Below, piece by piece: positions 34,541 through 46,800 of a stretch of DNA of 64,000 nucleotides. The translations under genes were made by a program, and so were the position numbers. The DNA is from Symbiodinium natans (Eukaryota > Sar > Dinophyceae > Suessiales > Symbiodiniaceae). Each line of letters begins with the position of its first letter. Position 1 is the stretch's first letter. The notes beneath the pieces were generated by a model. That model was given only the letters and a program-made list of their open reading frames with translations, was not told the origin of the DNA and ran no database searches. Location: the NCBI GenBank assembly GCA_905221605.1, contig CAJNDS010000224.1:1403085-1467084 (forward strand), read 5' to 3'.

Positions 34541-36558
34541 GTCCTGGCACGGGGCTCCCTAAACCTACAAACCCTAGAAGCCCTAAACCCTTAACAGTAC
34601 ACCCTGCGCACACCCTACACGCCTGAAACCTCAGCCCCTAAACTCAAAGCCCTTGCCAAAAGATCGAGCTTTCAAAAGCCTAAGCCACACCCGAAGAGTC
34701 TATCTGCCTAAAGTGCTTCCTATATCGGGAACTTGGGGATCACAATTCATCATAACGTGATACACGGAGCTCTAGGGATATAACTCCCCTCCGTCCCCCC
34801 CATGTTTGCCAGGTGTTTCTGTCACCTATTGCCCTTTTTGAGCTGCTATGTGAGGCATGTAGGGTTTATTAGGGGTTTAGGGTTCAGGGCCCTTCTGAAA
34901 ATGGCTCTGTGTGAGATTAGCGGTGACACCCCAACAGCACAGTGGATTCCGTCACCTCCTTTTGATTTTTGTGCCAGGACTCTGCTCAGCTTAGCTGCAG
35001 GAGTTCACAACGGGCGTGCCAAAGGTTGCCCTACAGGGTGGGGCCCCCTTACTATACTAACTGTAGTTAAGGGACTTATACCCTAACTTAGGGTCCTTAT
35101 AACCCAATTTAGGGCCCTTATAACTCTACTTATAACTAGGGGGCCCCACCCTGTAAAGGCCCCCATCCACAGGCTCTTGAACTCCTAGGCTGCCCACCTA
35201 TACCATAGCGCAGGTTTTCCCTTGTCTTAGCAGGGAGCAGGTTTGAACTCTTCTTTTTTTGTCTTACCCTTTCTCCCTACAAAATCCTTATAAAGCCATA
35301 AAGAATGTACCCCAGTTCAGCAGAAAAAAGGAAGGTGCTGTGTTCATGCTTCCGTTGCTCGGGAACCTAGAAATGGCTCAGGCCTTTTCTCATACGCCTC
35401 CTCCCCCTCGCCCCAATCCCCTGCAGCTGAGATACGCTTACCTTATAAAATGTATTTTGGAAACCCGAAGCCCTAAACCCACCCTAAACCCTAAATTCTA
35501 AACCCTAAGCCCTAAACCCTAAACCCTAAACCCTAGGCCCAGGCAGGTTCAGGCCCTTGAGAATGGTGGCCCGGCAGAGCAGCTGTTCACTGCCTGGCTG
35601 AGCTGGCTCAGCCGGGACGCGCTTTGGGCTGAGTTGAACAAGAGCCCTCCTGAGCTCAACAGCCATAAAGAAGCACCCTAAACCCTAAACCCTAAACCCT
35701 AAACCCTAAACCCTAAACCCTAAACCCTAAACCCTAAACCCTAAACCCTAAACCCTCAGCGGGCTTTTGTCAGACCCATCGAGCCCCAATCTAGTGCTGG
35801 GTGCAGCTTTTGAGAGGGTCCTGCGAAGGCAAGACCCCCGCCTCCCAGCAGAGAACGCCCTGGCAGCAGCGAAGCAGCTCTGTGAAGTCGGACTGGGGGT
35901 TTGGGGATTTAGGTTACCCTAAACCCTAAACCCTAAACCCTAAACCCTAAACCCTAAACCCTAAACCCTAAACCCTAAACCCTAAACCCTAAACCCTAAA
36001 CCCTAAACCCTAAACCCTAAACCCTAAACCCTAAACCCTAACCTAAACCCTTTAGGGTTGTGGGTTTAGGGCTTCAGGGGTCTTTCTGAGGGAAGCTTGG
36101 CCTCCAAAAGCCCGTGATGTTTTAGGGCTGGGGGGGGTCTAAGGGCGTGGCTGTGCGGTGGTAGGGTTTAGGGTTTAGGGTTTAGGGTTTAGGGCTTAGG
36201 GTTTAGGGTTTAGGGACGTGTTCTTGGCTGAGCCTTTTTTCAAAGTCGATCCCGGCACCTAGCTTGTATACACTTGGCCCCCGAAGTCACCATCCCAGAG
36301 GAAGTGCTTCAAAGCCCAGCTGCAATTTAGGCCCCTTGTTGAAGGATACACAGGTTCCTTTCGGTCAAGCCTCTGCGCCTCTGCGCTCTACTTGGAGGTT
36401 CAGGGTACCTGTTGCCCAATTCTAATTTTGCAGCCATACCCCACTTATAAGCCCCTTCCGTACCCGAATATGGTGATAATTGGGGTATAAGTACAGCTAT
36501 AACCCCTGGTTCTTAGTAGGGAATGAGGGAATGAGGGCCCTATATAATCCCTTAAAGG

Positions 36559-36594
<36 letters not shown>

Positions 36595-39178
36595 CCCTCA
36601 TTCCCTCATTCCCTATTAAGAACCAGGCAGATAGTTAGTTGGGTTACTACCTCCAAGTGGATGCCTAGTGTGCAGCTTGCGCAGCAGGTGAGAGTTTACG
36701 AGGTCATGCAGGAGGACCGGATGATTTCGGCTGGTTTAGGGTTTAGAGTTTCGGGCTCAGGGTTTAGGGTCTAGGGTTTAGGGTGTGGGGTTGTTTGGAG
36801 CATATTCATTTAGAGCTTCAGAGACTTCCGCCGTTTGATAGACCGGACGACTCTGTTGGTCAAGAAGACAGAGAACCGGAAGCTTGACAACCTAGTGGGT
36901 AAGGGCTACCGCTATCAACGGCTCGAATACGAAGGCACGCCGCTCCAGATGCAAGACCTCGTGGCATGCGCCTTTGTCATTCCAGGCAACATGTCACAAG
37001 GGATCGAAGAGACCTTCTCCATGGCTCCCCTGACGTGAAGCCATATGAGGTGCCAGGCATCATTGGGCAAACCCTAAACCCTAAACCCTAATCCCTAAAC
37101 CCTAAACCCTAAACCCTAAACCCTAAACCCTGAACCCTAAACCCTAAACCCTAAACCCTAAACCCTAAACCCCAGCAACAGCAGAGTCGCGACTTCTACC
37201 AGGCGCCTCGAAGGCCCCAAGCCCTAAACCTCATCCCTAAACCTTGAGCCCTTAATTAACCCTAAGAGTCCATGTACCTATATAGTACATATTCGGGCCC
37301 TAAAGCTACCATATGGGAACCCCTTTAAGCCCCCAAGTATATACTATATGGGTACATGGACCCTTAGGGTAACCTTCATCCCTGGACCTTTACCCTGAGG
37401 ATCTGGGACCAAGAGTCGGCTCTGTTCTCTTTTTTTTTTTTTTTTGGGGGGGGGGGGTTGGGTTCCCTTATTCCTTTGAACCAAAGAAAGGGTACCTTTT
37501 TTTCTACCTAGGTTATTGTAAACAAGGGGGTAAGGGACCATACCAAAGGCCCGTCGGGGTATCAACGTTGCACTTTAGGGGCTATAGCGTTTAGGATGGC
37601 AGAAGAACTGTACGTTTAGGGTACAGAGGATTACCCAGCGTTGGACCTCCTATGGCTCTGTCACTCCAAACCGACAGAGACTCCACACCTGAAGTTGTCG
37701 ACAAATGCTGTTTAAGCCACATGAGGGTGTTGGTAGCAGCATCTCTATACAACTAGCCCTAAGCCCTAAATCCTAAACCCGAAATCCTAAACCCTAGCTC
37801 CTAAACCCGGAACCCTAAACCCTAAACCCCCGAAGCTTCCGGAAGAAACCTCACAACTCCTCTCCGGAGGACATGGAAATACTCTTTTGTGTGTGTGGGC
37901 ACGTTAATTCCAAAGAAACAGCAAAACTTATAGCTTTTGGCAGGGTTCCAAGTTCTGTATAGCCCTAAACCCTAAACCCTAAACCCTAAACCCTGAACCC
38001 TAAGTCCGGAGGACATGGAGTTCCTACCGGCGCAGAAGTTTTTCGGCACCTTCAGCCCATTTCCGCTAGCCGTCAGGCGGCCCGCATTCTTGGAGCTCAA
38101 GGGATCGAATGTTTAGGGGTTAAGGGTTCAGGGTTAGGGTTTAGGGTTTAGGGTTTAGGGTTTAGGGTTTAGGGCTTAGGGCTTAGGGCTTAGGGTTTAG
38201 GGTTTAGGGTTTAGGGCCCCAATTCCCCGGAAAGTGACACTGAGGCCCAAGTGCCTAGACCCCTTGAGGAACTCCACCCCGAGCCCTTACCTATACATGC
38301 TTGCCGTTTATCCTCAACCGCCCTAACCCCTAAATACCCTACAACACCTTGTAAGAGGGTTTAGGGGTTAAGGGTGTTTTTAGGGTTGAGTGTTTAGGGT
38401 TTAGGGTTGAGGTTTGAACCATAAACCCCTCAGCCCAAGCTATGGAGTCCCCAAATCCTAAACCCTAGACCCCAAACCCCTGAAACCTAAACCCCAACCC
38501 CAAACCCCAAACCCTAAACCCTAAACCCTAAACCCTAAACCCTAAACCCTAAACCCTAAACCCTAAACCCTAAACCCTAAACTTAGGCCCCAAAGCCTAC
38601 AACCTAAACCCTAAATCCCTCGATCCCGAGTGTCGGAGGCCGGGGTTTCTTCTTGTGACGAACGAGCCGGAGTGCAACGAGGCTGCCAAATTGACGAGTT
38701 CGGGGTAACCGGGTAACCCTGCGGATCCATGTAGCTATAGTATAGTATAGTGCTAGGGTTTAGGGTTTAGGGTTTAGGGTTTAGGGTTTAGGGTTTAGGG
38801 TAAAGGGTTTAGGGTTTAGGGTAAAGGGTTTAGGGGAACCCCCTTTAGGGTTTAAGGTTGTGGGTTTAGGGCTTAGGGTTTGGGGCCCTAGGGGCCCATG
38901 TAGCTATATAGTATATATAATATACATACTTGAACCCTCAAGCTCCTATAATAGGAATCAACTTCAGGGCCCAAGTATATTCTACAAATGCACATGGATC
39001 CTCGGGGTAGTTAAAAGGCAAAAGACCAACGAACAAAATAGAGGGACCTGTTTTGAAGGGGCGCAGTCGCCCCACTGGACATTACCCTAAACCCTAAACC
39101 CTAAACCCTAAACCCTAAACCCTAAACCCTAAAGCCTCTACCCTCTATGCAGAGGTTGTGGAGGCCCTGGCTATGTAG
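34488..39178 (+). CDS. Unidentified split gene 2, locus
   Basis: Eight or so short + strand exons linked by agreeing phases and coding-like third-position GC, followed by a possible last exon with a TAG stop. Peptide landmarks: FPLLLIPTRLTAPD, LFTAWLSWLSRDALW, LGAAFERVLRRQDPRL, VRVYEVMQEDRMIS, FRDFRRLIDRTTLLVKK, EDMEFLPAQKFFGTFSPF, PGFLLVTNEPECNEAAKL. I do not recognise the family; it looks soluble, with no membrane segment or signal peptide seen. The first exon was not found. Exons sit in the same telomere-repeat setting as GH3. The EDMEFLPAQKF motif resembles EDMKFVPKGKF of the third gene (47972), so the two may be related or one gene. Confidence 0.55.
35031..35155. mobile_element. Inverted-repeat element, family D
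   Basis: Near-identical to the copy at 1816-1942, about 33 kb away. Confidence 0.85.
35547..35672 (+). CDS. Gene 2 exon: LFTAWLSWLSRDALW
   Basis: Follows AGGCAG. Reads VQALENGGPAEQLFTAWL then SWLSRDALWAELNKS and PPELNSHKE. Probable GC donor (GCACCC) running straight into a CCCTAAA array. Confidence 0.6.
35760..35886 (+). CDS. Gene 2 exon: LGAAFERVLRRQDPRL
   Basis: Starts at the CCTCAG closing a CCCTAAA array. Reads GLLSDPSSPNLVLG then AAFERVLRRQDPRLP and ENALAAAKQLCE, with a GT donor (GTCGGA). Strong helix-like coding segment. Confidence 0.65.
35916..36048 (-). repeat. Head-to-head telomere junction and CCCTAAA array
   Basis: TTTAGGTTACCCTAAA joins the two strands, followed by about 17 CCCTAAA units and another orientation switch (CCCTTTAGGG) near 36050. 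Confidence 0.92.
36388..36658. mobile_element. Family A element with another element nested in it
   Basis: Outer ends ACTTGGAGGTTCAGGGTAC and ACCTCCAAGT. Interrupted at about 36495-36627 by a palindromic element. Lies 30 bp before a gene 2 exon. Confidence 0.82.
36495..36627. mobile_element. Palindromic element with an AT core (nested)
   Basis: Arms GGTTCTTAGTAGGGAATGAG and complement, with GGGCCCT and an (AT)n centre. Related to 28322-28424. Confidence 0.85.
36688..36729 (+). CDS. Gene 2 exon: VRVYEVMQEDRMIS
   Basis: Follows GCAGCAG, 30 bp after an inverted-repeat element. Reads VRVYEVMQEDRMIS with a GC donor (GCTGGT). Confidence 0.6.
36814..36898 (+). CDS. Gene 2 exon: FRDFRRLIDRTTLLVKK
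   Basis: Follows ATTTAG and reads SFRDFRRLIDRTTLLVKK then TENRKLDNLVG, with a strong GTAAGG donor. The frame stays open past the donor to TGA at 37036-37038 (KGYRYQRLEYEG...), so a longer terminal form is possible. Confidence 0.65.
37176..37202 (+). CDS. Gene 2 exon, small
   Basis: Follows CCCCAG at the end of a CCCTAAA array. One frame reads QQQSRDFYQ with a GC donor (GCGCCT). The frame is uncertain because phases do not settle it. Confidence 0.35.
37257..37374. mobile_element. Inverted-repeat element, family B
   Basis: Ends CCCTAAGAGTCCATGTACC and complement. Confidence 0.85.
38005..38110 (+). CDS. Gene 2 exon: EDMEFLPAQKFFGTF
   Basis: Follows CCTAAG, the edge of a CCCTAAA array, and reads PEDMEFLPAQKFFGTF then SPFPLAVRRPAFLELKGSN. 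The donor GTTTAG is the first unit of a TTTAGGG-like run. Confidence 0.65.
38631..38697 (+). CDS. Gene 2 exon: PGFLLVTNEPECNEAAKL
   Basis: Follows CCCGAG and reads CRRPGFLLVTNEPEC then NEAAKLT with a GT donor, phase 1. Confidence 0.6.
38886..39008. mobile_element. Inverted-repeat element, family B, diverged
   Basis: Ends CTAGGGGCCCATGTAGC and CACATGGATCCTCGGGG. Confidence 0.75.
39153..39178 (+). CDS. Possible last exon of gene 2
   Basis: After ATGCAG the predicted phase gives VVEALAM and a TAG stop. Very short; it could instead use a GC donor (GCCCTG) and continue. Confidence 0.35.
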
Positions 39179-39985
39179 AGCGGTTGCTCCGTTCAAGCTC
39201 CCCCGACACGCTACACACTCAACCCCTGGAGTAACCTGTATGCCCTTGTTAACGGGAAGTGTAGGGTAAACCCTAAACCACCCTAAACCCTAAACCCTAA
39301 ACCCTAAACCACCCTAAACCACCCTAAACCACCCTCAAAGCCTACTTGGGCTCCCCGAGCTCCTTTGAGCCTCTCTAGGGTCAAGCGACTGGGGCTCCGT
39401 CCACCCTCAGCTTGGGTCATTCCAAGGGTTTAGGCTTAGGTTTTAGGGTTTAGGTTTTAGGGTTTAGGGTTTAGGGTTTAGGTTTTAGGGTTTAGGGTTT
39501 AGGGTTTTAGGGTTTTAGGGTTTTAGGGTTTAGGGTTTAGGGTTTTAGGGTTTAGGGTTTTGGGGTTCGAAGTAGTAGGAGTTCTAAGAGAGCCCCTTAT
39601 AAAGCTCCCCCTGAAAAAGGACTGTTCCTGCATGTGGGGGACGAGCCAGTCCTAGACCCCGAGCCATAAAAATCCTCGTCCACCTCTGACTCCATCACCA
39701 GGACTTTGTGGTGCTTTACTGTAATTTTGCATCTTTAGCCTTTTTGGGTTTATTGGGTTTCTTAATAAGGCAGCTAAAAGTCTAATTTTGTGCTCCCCTC
39801 CTAAGTGCAGCCAAGACCAGGTTTGGGTGAGCCGAAATGCTGCCGCGATCCCAGTTCAGATGGTCTTGAGCTGGCTGTGCTAGTTTAGGTGTCGCCCAAA
39901 CCCTAAACCCTAAACCCTAAACCCCAAACCCCAAACCCTAAACTAAACCCTAAACCCTAAACTCCAAACGTTGGGGTTGGAGTAG

Positions 39986-40038
39986 GATGTACTGCGCCCA
40001 TCGGCTGAATACTCCAGATGCCTTCTACATCATGGCCG
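39986..40038 (+). CDS. Exon-like segment, unassigned
   Basis: After AGTAG one frame reads MYCAHRLNTPDAFYIMAA. Coding-like but a second frame is also open. It lies between gene 2 and gene 3. Confidence 0.3.
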
Positions 40039-41027
40039 CTGGGACCCCTACTTGGGGTTCATGGGTACTTAGCAGTAGGGTTGCAAGCAGGGCAGCTCTG
40101 GCTCTAACCTGATTGAGGATTCTAAGTTCTATAAACACTAAACCCGAAACCCTAAACCCTAAACCCTAAGTATCCATGAACCTTCAGGTAAACTCGAAAT
40201 CCTGCACCCTCAAAAGCAAAGCCCTGTGGCAGCCACCGGCCGGCTCCATTTTGAGTGTGTGTTCCCTTCCCTTCTCTGAACAGTCCCCTAAACCCTAAAC
40301 CCTAAACGCTAACCCTAAACCCTAAACCCTGAACCCTAAATCTTCAAACGGTCCCTTGATTTTGTACTGTATCAAAAGGGACGAGTGTAGATTAATGTAA
40401 AAGGTACACCGAGGCCAGGCTGTTGTCTTCAAAGGCCGGTTTAGGGTTTAGGGTTTAGGGTTTAGGGTTTAGGGTTTAGGGTTTAGGGTGTCGGGTACCC
40501 AGAAAGCTTGACTTCATCGAGGAGCCCTCTCTGGACCCCCCAACAAGCACGCGGTCCTGAATTCGTCCGGCAAACTTGACTTTACAGAAGGGGGACCCCT
40601 ACCAAAGAGGGTGGCCGTTGAATAGTAGTAGTATTAAGCCCGCCCTGTCTACACGTGATTTTTCACACTGGCCAAGAAGTGGGCTTTGGCCCTTGATCTA
40701 GAATTCCATCCGTGTCGATTCTCCTTTCGAGGTGTTTTGTGTACCCCCATCGAAGCCCCCCGAAGGTTCGGAGGCCTTCGTGGAACCTTTCGCTGCATTT
40801 GAGCTCTTAAGCCTTCTCCATCCTTCTCCCTATGACTTTTGGGCTTACAGGGTTGAGTGTTTTTCGGGAAACCCCATGCCCCAAGATCCCTAACCATGAT
40901 GCGAACTTCAGGCCATCTACAGCGATGAGGGCCAGCTGTTTCAGGGCCCTGGCGTGCGATCGCAGGCGCGTTTGCATGGTCAGTGGTTGCGCTACGGTGC
41001 TCCAAGGTAATTACCCATGCATGGGTT

Positions 41028-41136
41028 CTCCCAAGGATCCATGTACCTATGCGGTATATACCTGGGCCCTAGAGCTACTATATAGGAACCCCTGTAAGGC
41101 CCAAGTAGATACTACGTGTTCGCATGGATCTTTCGG
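41028..41136. mobile_element. Inverted-repeat element, family B
   Basis: Ends CCCAAGGATCCATGTACC and GCATGGATCTTTCGGG. Confidence 0.8.
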
Positions 41137-43720
41137 GTTTTTTCTACATGGGTTTAGGGTTTATAGAGGGCCCAGTACTCAGGGGCGGTCCCAAACAGGG
41201 GGCCAATTTCTGTAACAACCCTCCACATGCAACCCCCCCCCCCACCCACCCCCCTCATAAAAAATGTGGGTACGAAGTACGAAGTGTAAGTACTTTCAGA
41301 CCCACGGTACTTTGGGCATGTTTGCATTACCTTGACTGCAAACGCAGCAGATACCGAGCCTTTGAGAAGATCAAGAACTCCTGCCAATGCCAGATAACTT
41401 CTGAGACACCTTAGCAGCTTGCGGAGGCCTACACTGATACCCCCCGAGTCCCAAACAGCATGGGGAGTATGCAATCCCCAGACCCTTAACCCTAGACTCT
41501 AGACCGTAACCATTGCATGTCGAGCTTGTAGCGTTCTGAACATCACAGGGTCAGCTACGGGCGTCTACGAACCCACTTCCGACGGCCTCCCCGCCCATCC
41601 CTGAAAACCTCATCACCGAAATGCCCTGCGTAAACCGCAAGCCCATATGGGTTGTTCTCAAAATTCTGGTCCTTCTTTGTGAACCGTGAATATCACGGGC
41701 CGCCTTAGAATCATAGCCCCCTAAAAAAAGCCGATAATTAGTGTAGAGAAGTGACCATATATACATCCTGCAAACCCTAAATCATCCTAAACCCTCAACC
41801 CAAAACTCCAACCCTAACCCCAAACCTTCAACCCTAAACCCTAAGCTTCAAACTCATACGCCCTCAAGCTGCCCAAAAGTAGCTCTCAGGCTGAGATGCT
41901 CGAGCATTTCTTGCCGCTGATGAGGTGCCATCAACACCTCTTTCCAGTGTTTTGGGGTCTAGGGTTTAGGGTTTCGGGCTTGGCGTTTCGGGTTTAGGGT
42001 TTAGGGTTATTTTGGGGTTTAGGCCTACTTCAGGCTTAGTAGCTGAGTAGGTAACCTTTAACCTTTGGGGGGAGATTTAATCTTGCGTAATCCCACCATA
42101 ATTCAAATGCTAACCTTTTTGGGCCCAGGGTACTCGGCAACTAGGTAGGGACCATCTTGTTCTCAAAGCCAATGCAAATCGGCCAACTTTCAGACCACCC
42201 AACAGGGCATCCTCGACAGGAGAGACTCCGAATCACACTTAGGTTCAGGGTTTAGGGTGTAGATTTCGGGTTTTGTTCTTGTTGCGGATTCTCCGAAGAT
42301 TTCAGTCACCTTGCTGTTTTCTTCTGACTCGACATGGCATAGGGTTTGGGAAGGCGAGTGGGTTAGAATAAGAAGTGCCCCTCAAGTATACGTATATACC
42401 TAGGCCTTAATGCAGTTCTCGCGCCCAAGTACATAATACATATGTATACATGGATCCTGCCACCTCCCTAACCCTTAGGGAACCCTCAACGCCCAACGCC
42501 CACGCGAGGCACCGCGGCCTGCGCATGCGCCGCGCAGGGCGTAGGCTGGCGCGCCCGGCCAGGACCCTAAACCCTGAACCCCAAATCCTCAACCCTATGG
42601 AGCTGCGCCCGAGTTCACACCTTGCAGACCTAAATACCCCCACGCGTGGTCTATTGTAGCCATGTAAGGCCAAGTCATCTGTACTACAAAGGTCCAGTTT
42701 TAGGAGATGACGTCACGACATGCAGCTGCGCTCTCCCTTGCATGTTTTTTGTCCTTTCCGACACGCAGGTGTCTAGCTTCTCTCACATGCTTCATCCAGG
42801 GTTACTCTTCTGAAGGAAGTAGCGCACACCCCTAAACCCTACACCCCGAACCCTACATCCTAAGCCCTCCCAACAGGGCGTCTTAGGTGGCACAGCCATA
42901 GACTCAAGGGATTAAGACTCCTAGCCCTTAGGGTCGTACCCTCAAAGGTCCCCCTCAATATACACTCCGCTACCTTAAGAACCTTTGAAAAAGGATCCCC
43001 AAAGCCCAAGGGCACATCCCTAAGGGTCCAAGGTAGAACCCCTAGGTATACCCGAAAGCCCCTGAGGGTTTAGGGTTTAGGGTTTAGGGTTTAGGGTTTA
43101 GGGTTTAGGGTTTAGGATTTAGGGTTTAGGGTTTAGGGTTTTAGGGTTTAGGGTTTAGGGCTTAGGGTTTAGCCAAGCAGCTCGCGCCGCAGGAGGGGCG
43201 AAGAAGTGCTGACAATCGTGAATGGCGAGGCAGGCTGTTACAGCGAAGCAGCAAGAGGAGGAGCATAGTCTAGGGGCCTTAATGAATCAGAACAGGGTTT
43301 TTGTTTGTGGGGTGTTATTCTACTAAGACTATAGAGGGACCATAAGGGAATCGATTCCCTAAACCCTAAACCCTAAACCCCATTCCGACCCCTGTATTGC
43401 ACAACCCCGGCAGCGGGGCTCCAGTTCTATCGGTATGCGAGTTCGGCTGGGCCACCTCAAAAACATGCAACATGAACCTTTCACTATAGGGTTTAGGGTT
43501 TAGGGTTTGAAGTTTGGGGTTTGGGGTTTAGGGTTTAGGGCTTGGGGTGTTCCGCACTGTAAGGTCCACAAATCCTATGAGCGTTTGGGGGTCGAGGGGT
43601 GGCAGGTGGTCTCCACAAGGAGGCTTATATAAGTCTTTGAATCCTAGCATTTCGATAAGAACCCTAAACCCTTAACCCTTAACCCTTCAACCCTAAACCC
43701 TCAACAAGCCTCTGCTCCAG

Positions 43721-43801
43721 GTGGTCGCCCGAACGACCGTGCTAGACGACACCAGCATGGCCTCTTCGCTGAACAACTCCGTCACAAGTGTTTCGTTCCA
43801 G
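43721..43801 (+). CDS. Gene 3 exon: VLDDTSMASSLNNSV
   Basis: Follows CTCCAG and reads VVARTTVLDDTSMASS then LNNSVTSVSFQ, ending at a good GTTAAG donor. Confidence 0.65.
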
Positions 43802-46800
43802 GTTAAGTTCTCCCTATTGGGTGTTATACTTAGGAGCATTTTTTAGAGGGTCTTCGGGTGATCCTAGGGTTATGGGATGTCTGGAGACTCCCCACATAAA
43901 GGTACCTAGTTTACCCGAAACTCTATAAACCCAAACAAGGCCTAGACTCTACCCCCTCTGAACCACCAGACAAGCCACCCTAAACCCCCAACCCTAAACC
44001 CGAAACCCGAAACCCCAAACCCCCAACCCTAAACCCTAAACCCTAAACCCTAAACCCTAAACCCTAAACCCTAAACCCTAAACCCTAAACCCTACAAGCC
44101 ACAAGGTGGTCCAGGAAGAGTCCGTCGACCGCGAGGTGGGGCGACTTTCGGAACATTGGGGGGCCTGGAAAAAGGTTTAGGGTTTGGGGTTTGGGGTTTA
44201 GGGTTTAGGGTTTGGGGTTTAGGGTTTAGGGTTTAGGGTTTGGGGTTTGGGGTTTGGGGTTTAGGGTTTAGGGTTTGGGGTTTAGGGTTTAGGGTTTAGG
44301 GTTTAGGGTTTGGGGTTTGGGGTTTGGGGTTTAGGGTTTAGGGTTTGGGGTGGTTTGTCTGGTGGTTTAAAGGGGGGACCTGGAGGTTCATGCGTACTTA
44401 CAACTCCGCTTGTAAGTCTACTTATAACCTACTCAGGGGACTTGGGGGGTTTATAAGTACAGTTATAATTGGGGTTATAAGTGCCCATGAACCCCCAAGT
44501 GGGGTTTTTATGACCTACTCAGGGGACTTGGGGGGTTTATAAGTACAGTTATAATTGGGGTTAGAAGTGCCCATGAACCCCCAAGTGGGGTCCCCCCCCC
44601 GCTCTGGTAGCGCCAGGTCTACGTCGTGGATGGGGAAACCTTCTCGGAGAACTACCGTCATCCTGCCCTGGAAGTTCCCCGCAGAGCAGCTCGCCCCAGG
44701 ATGTTCTGGGGCTTGGGGGCCTTTTGAGTTCAGGGTTTAGGGGTTAGGGTCTAGGGCCTTATGAGGTTCAGGGTGGCTTGTTCTACCAACGAAGATGTAA
44801 CCCATAACATGCCAGTGTTCTTGGGGCGAAGCAATTCGAAGAACAGGCTTAACTATACGTGTACAGTAACTTGCATTTTAGGTTCGTCCCGCAAGCACAG
44901 ACACACGTACTGCCAGCGAACACGAGCACGGCACGAATAGCCAAGCCCCCACAGGCTGGACACAAGACATGTCGCAGTATCCTTGGTGCGATGGGTACAA
45001 AAACATCTATGTGTATAAAAGCATAGAGTAAATCACGTACGCATTAACACGCAGGAGCATGCATCTTTCTCCCTTGTCCAAAAAGTATATCGGGCACTTT
45101 ATCATCGAGCATTATGATGTAAACCCAGCCGACTAAGCCCTTTTAGGCGTGGGAAACGTTTGTAGGGCTTGAGATGCAGGGCTTGGGGGTTGGGGTTCGG
45201 GTTTTGAGGTCTCCTCGCTTGGGACTTGTTCGGTGGTATTAGGGTTTGCGGTTTCTGGTTTGGGGTTTAGGGTTCGGCTTGTGAGGGGTCCTCAGGCACT
45301 AACTTAGAACAAGCCTCGCATGAATCAGCTTTCAATGTCTCATTGAGCTCTTCGCCCAGCATCCGCAAAACTGTCCTAAGCCCTAGCTAGGATGTTGGGG
45401 TTTAGGGTTTGGGGGCTTATAAGGTTTCAGGAAGAACCCTAAACCCGAAACCCTAAACCCTAAACCCTTCAGGGACCCGAGTTCGACGAACTGCACCGTC
45501 GCGGCTTCCGGATTTACGAGAAGACGGCTGGCATGTTTCTGGTCTACAAGGCCAGGGGTTTAGGGTTTAGGGTTTAGGGTTTAGGGTTTAGGGTTTAGGG
45601 TTTAGGGTTTAGGGTTTTCAAGAATTGGTTTCGGGCTTGGGGATGGGTAATATAGGGGTCGGGAGATTTCGGGAGAATTTAAAACAGTTCTCTCTAACGT
45701 ACTATAACAACCACCAGAATCCTGTTCTAGTTCTGAAGGCCCCGGTTTGCCCTTGAGTCAAAAGTGTTTGGGCCCCAATGTTGGCTACTGTTGAGTGTCC
45801 CTTCGAGGAGTATCTGGTCAGTTTACCAGGCTGCTTCTACTCGTCAGCGGTAACGCTTTGGGGGGGGTGCAGGGTGGACTCGGCGCACTCTATGTGATAG
45901 GATGGGTCCCCATGTGCGGCTGTTGATACGTGCAGCCATGAGAACTCTGGTGGGCGCAGCTTTGGTGCGCCTCATGCTCTCAGTGGGACCAGCATGCTGC
46001 ATATGCGCCTGCTCTCCGGGCAGGTGGTCGCAAGCATGCCTGTGGAGCAGGTGAGCAGCGTGAAGGAAGTCAAGCGGCGACTGCATCAGTTGCACGGCCT
46101 GCCCCCGCGCTTCAGGCAGAGGCTAATCCTCCACGGCACGAATTTGGATGATGCTGACATGCTGGACACTCCCCTGGACCTGGAGATCGTTCTGCAAGAT
46201 TTCGCCATCGCTTCCCAAGCACAAGAGTGCGAGCTCGTAGCCGCCGCCACCAATGGCTCACTCGAAGAGGCAGATGTGTTTTAACAGCTTCACGGGATCA
46301 GAGAAGGTGTTAATAATGTTAAAAGGTTAAGAGGCCCGAAGCCGACGCAATCAAAACCTGAAGGTGGAGTCTCTGCTGCAGCTGCCACTGGACCCAAACC
46401 TCACGAACGCATCTGGCGAGACGCCTCTGGTCATGGCCGCAATCTCGGGCCAGGTTGAAATCGTGCGGCTGCTCCTCGAGGCCGGGGCCGACGCGGACGT
46501 GGCCGTGGAGGCCGGATCTACCGCTCTGATGATCGCAGCTAAGGCCGGCCATGTTGAAATGGTGCGTTTGCTGGTTGATGCCGGCGCCGGCAAGGACTTG
46601 GCCAACGAGAGTGGCCACACAGCCTTGATGTTGGCTGGTCTGCAAGGTCACTCAGTGGCCCAGTGGTGCCCTTTTCGCCCAGTGGCTCCCTTATAAAGTA
46701 ACCAACCCCCAAAAAGGGTGCCCTTATACTAATATGGCTACTGGGCTACTAAGGCCACGTTCTTGTTCTTCGCTTGCTGGCGGAAGCAGGTGCCGATAAA

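Larger units (their letters stand above)
39179..43720. other. Repeat-rich stretch between gene 2 and gene 3
   Basis: Holds many short telomere runs, TTTTAGGG variants (39440-39560), a decayed family A element (40055-40190), a family B element (41028-41136), a family B remnant (about 42380-42455) and GC-rich pieces at 40505-40600, 42480-42560 and 43150-43260 that could be small exons but lack clear edges. Confidence 0.6.

Noticed and set aside
43395-43470. Segment reading MRVRLGHL, like a GH3 'RLG.FD' motif
   Set aside because: Isolated, out of order and short; chance resemblance is likely.
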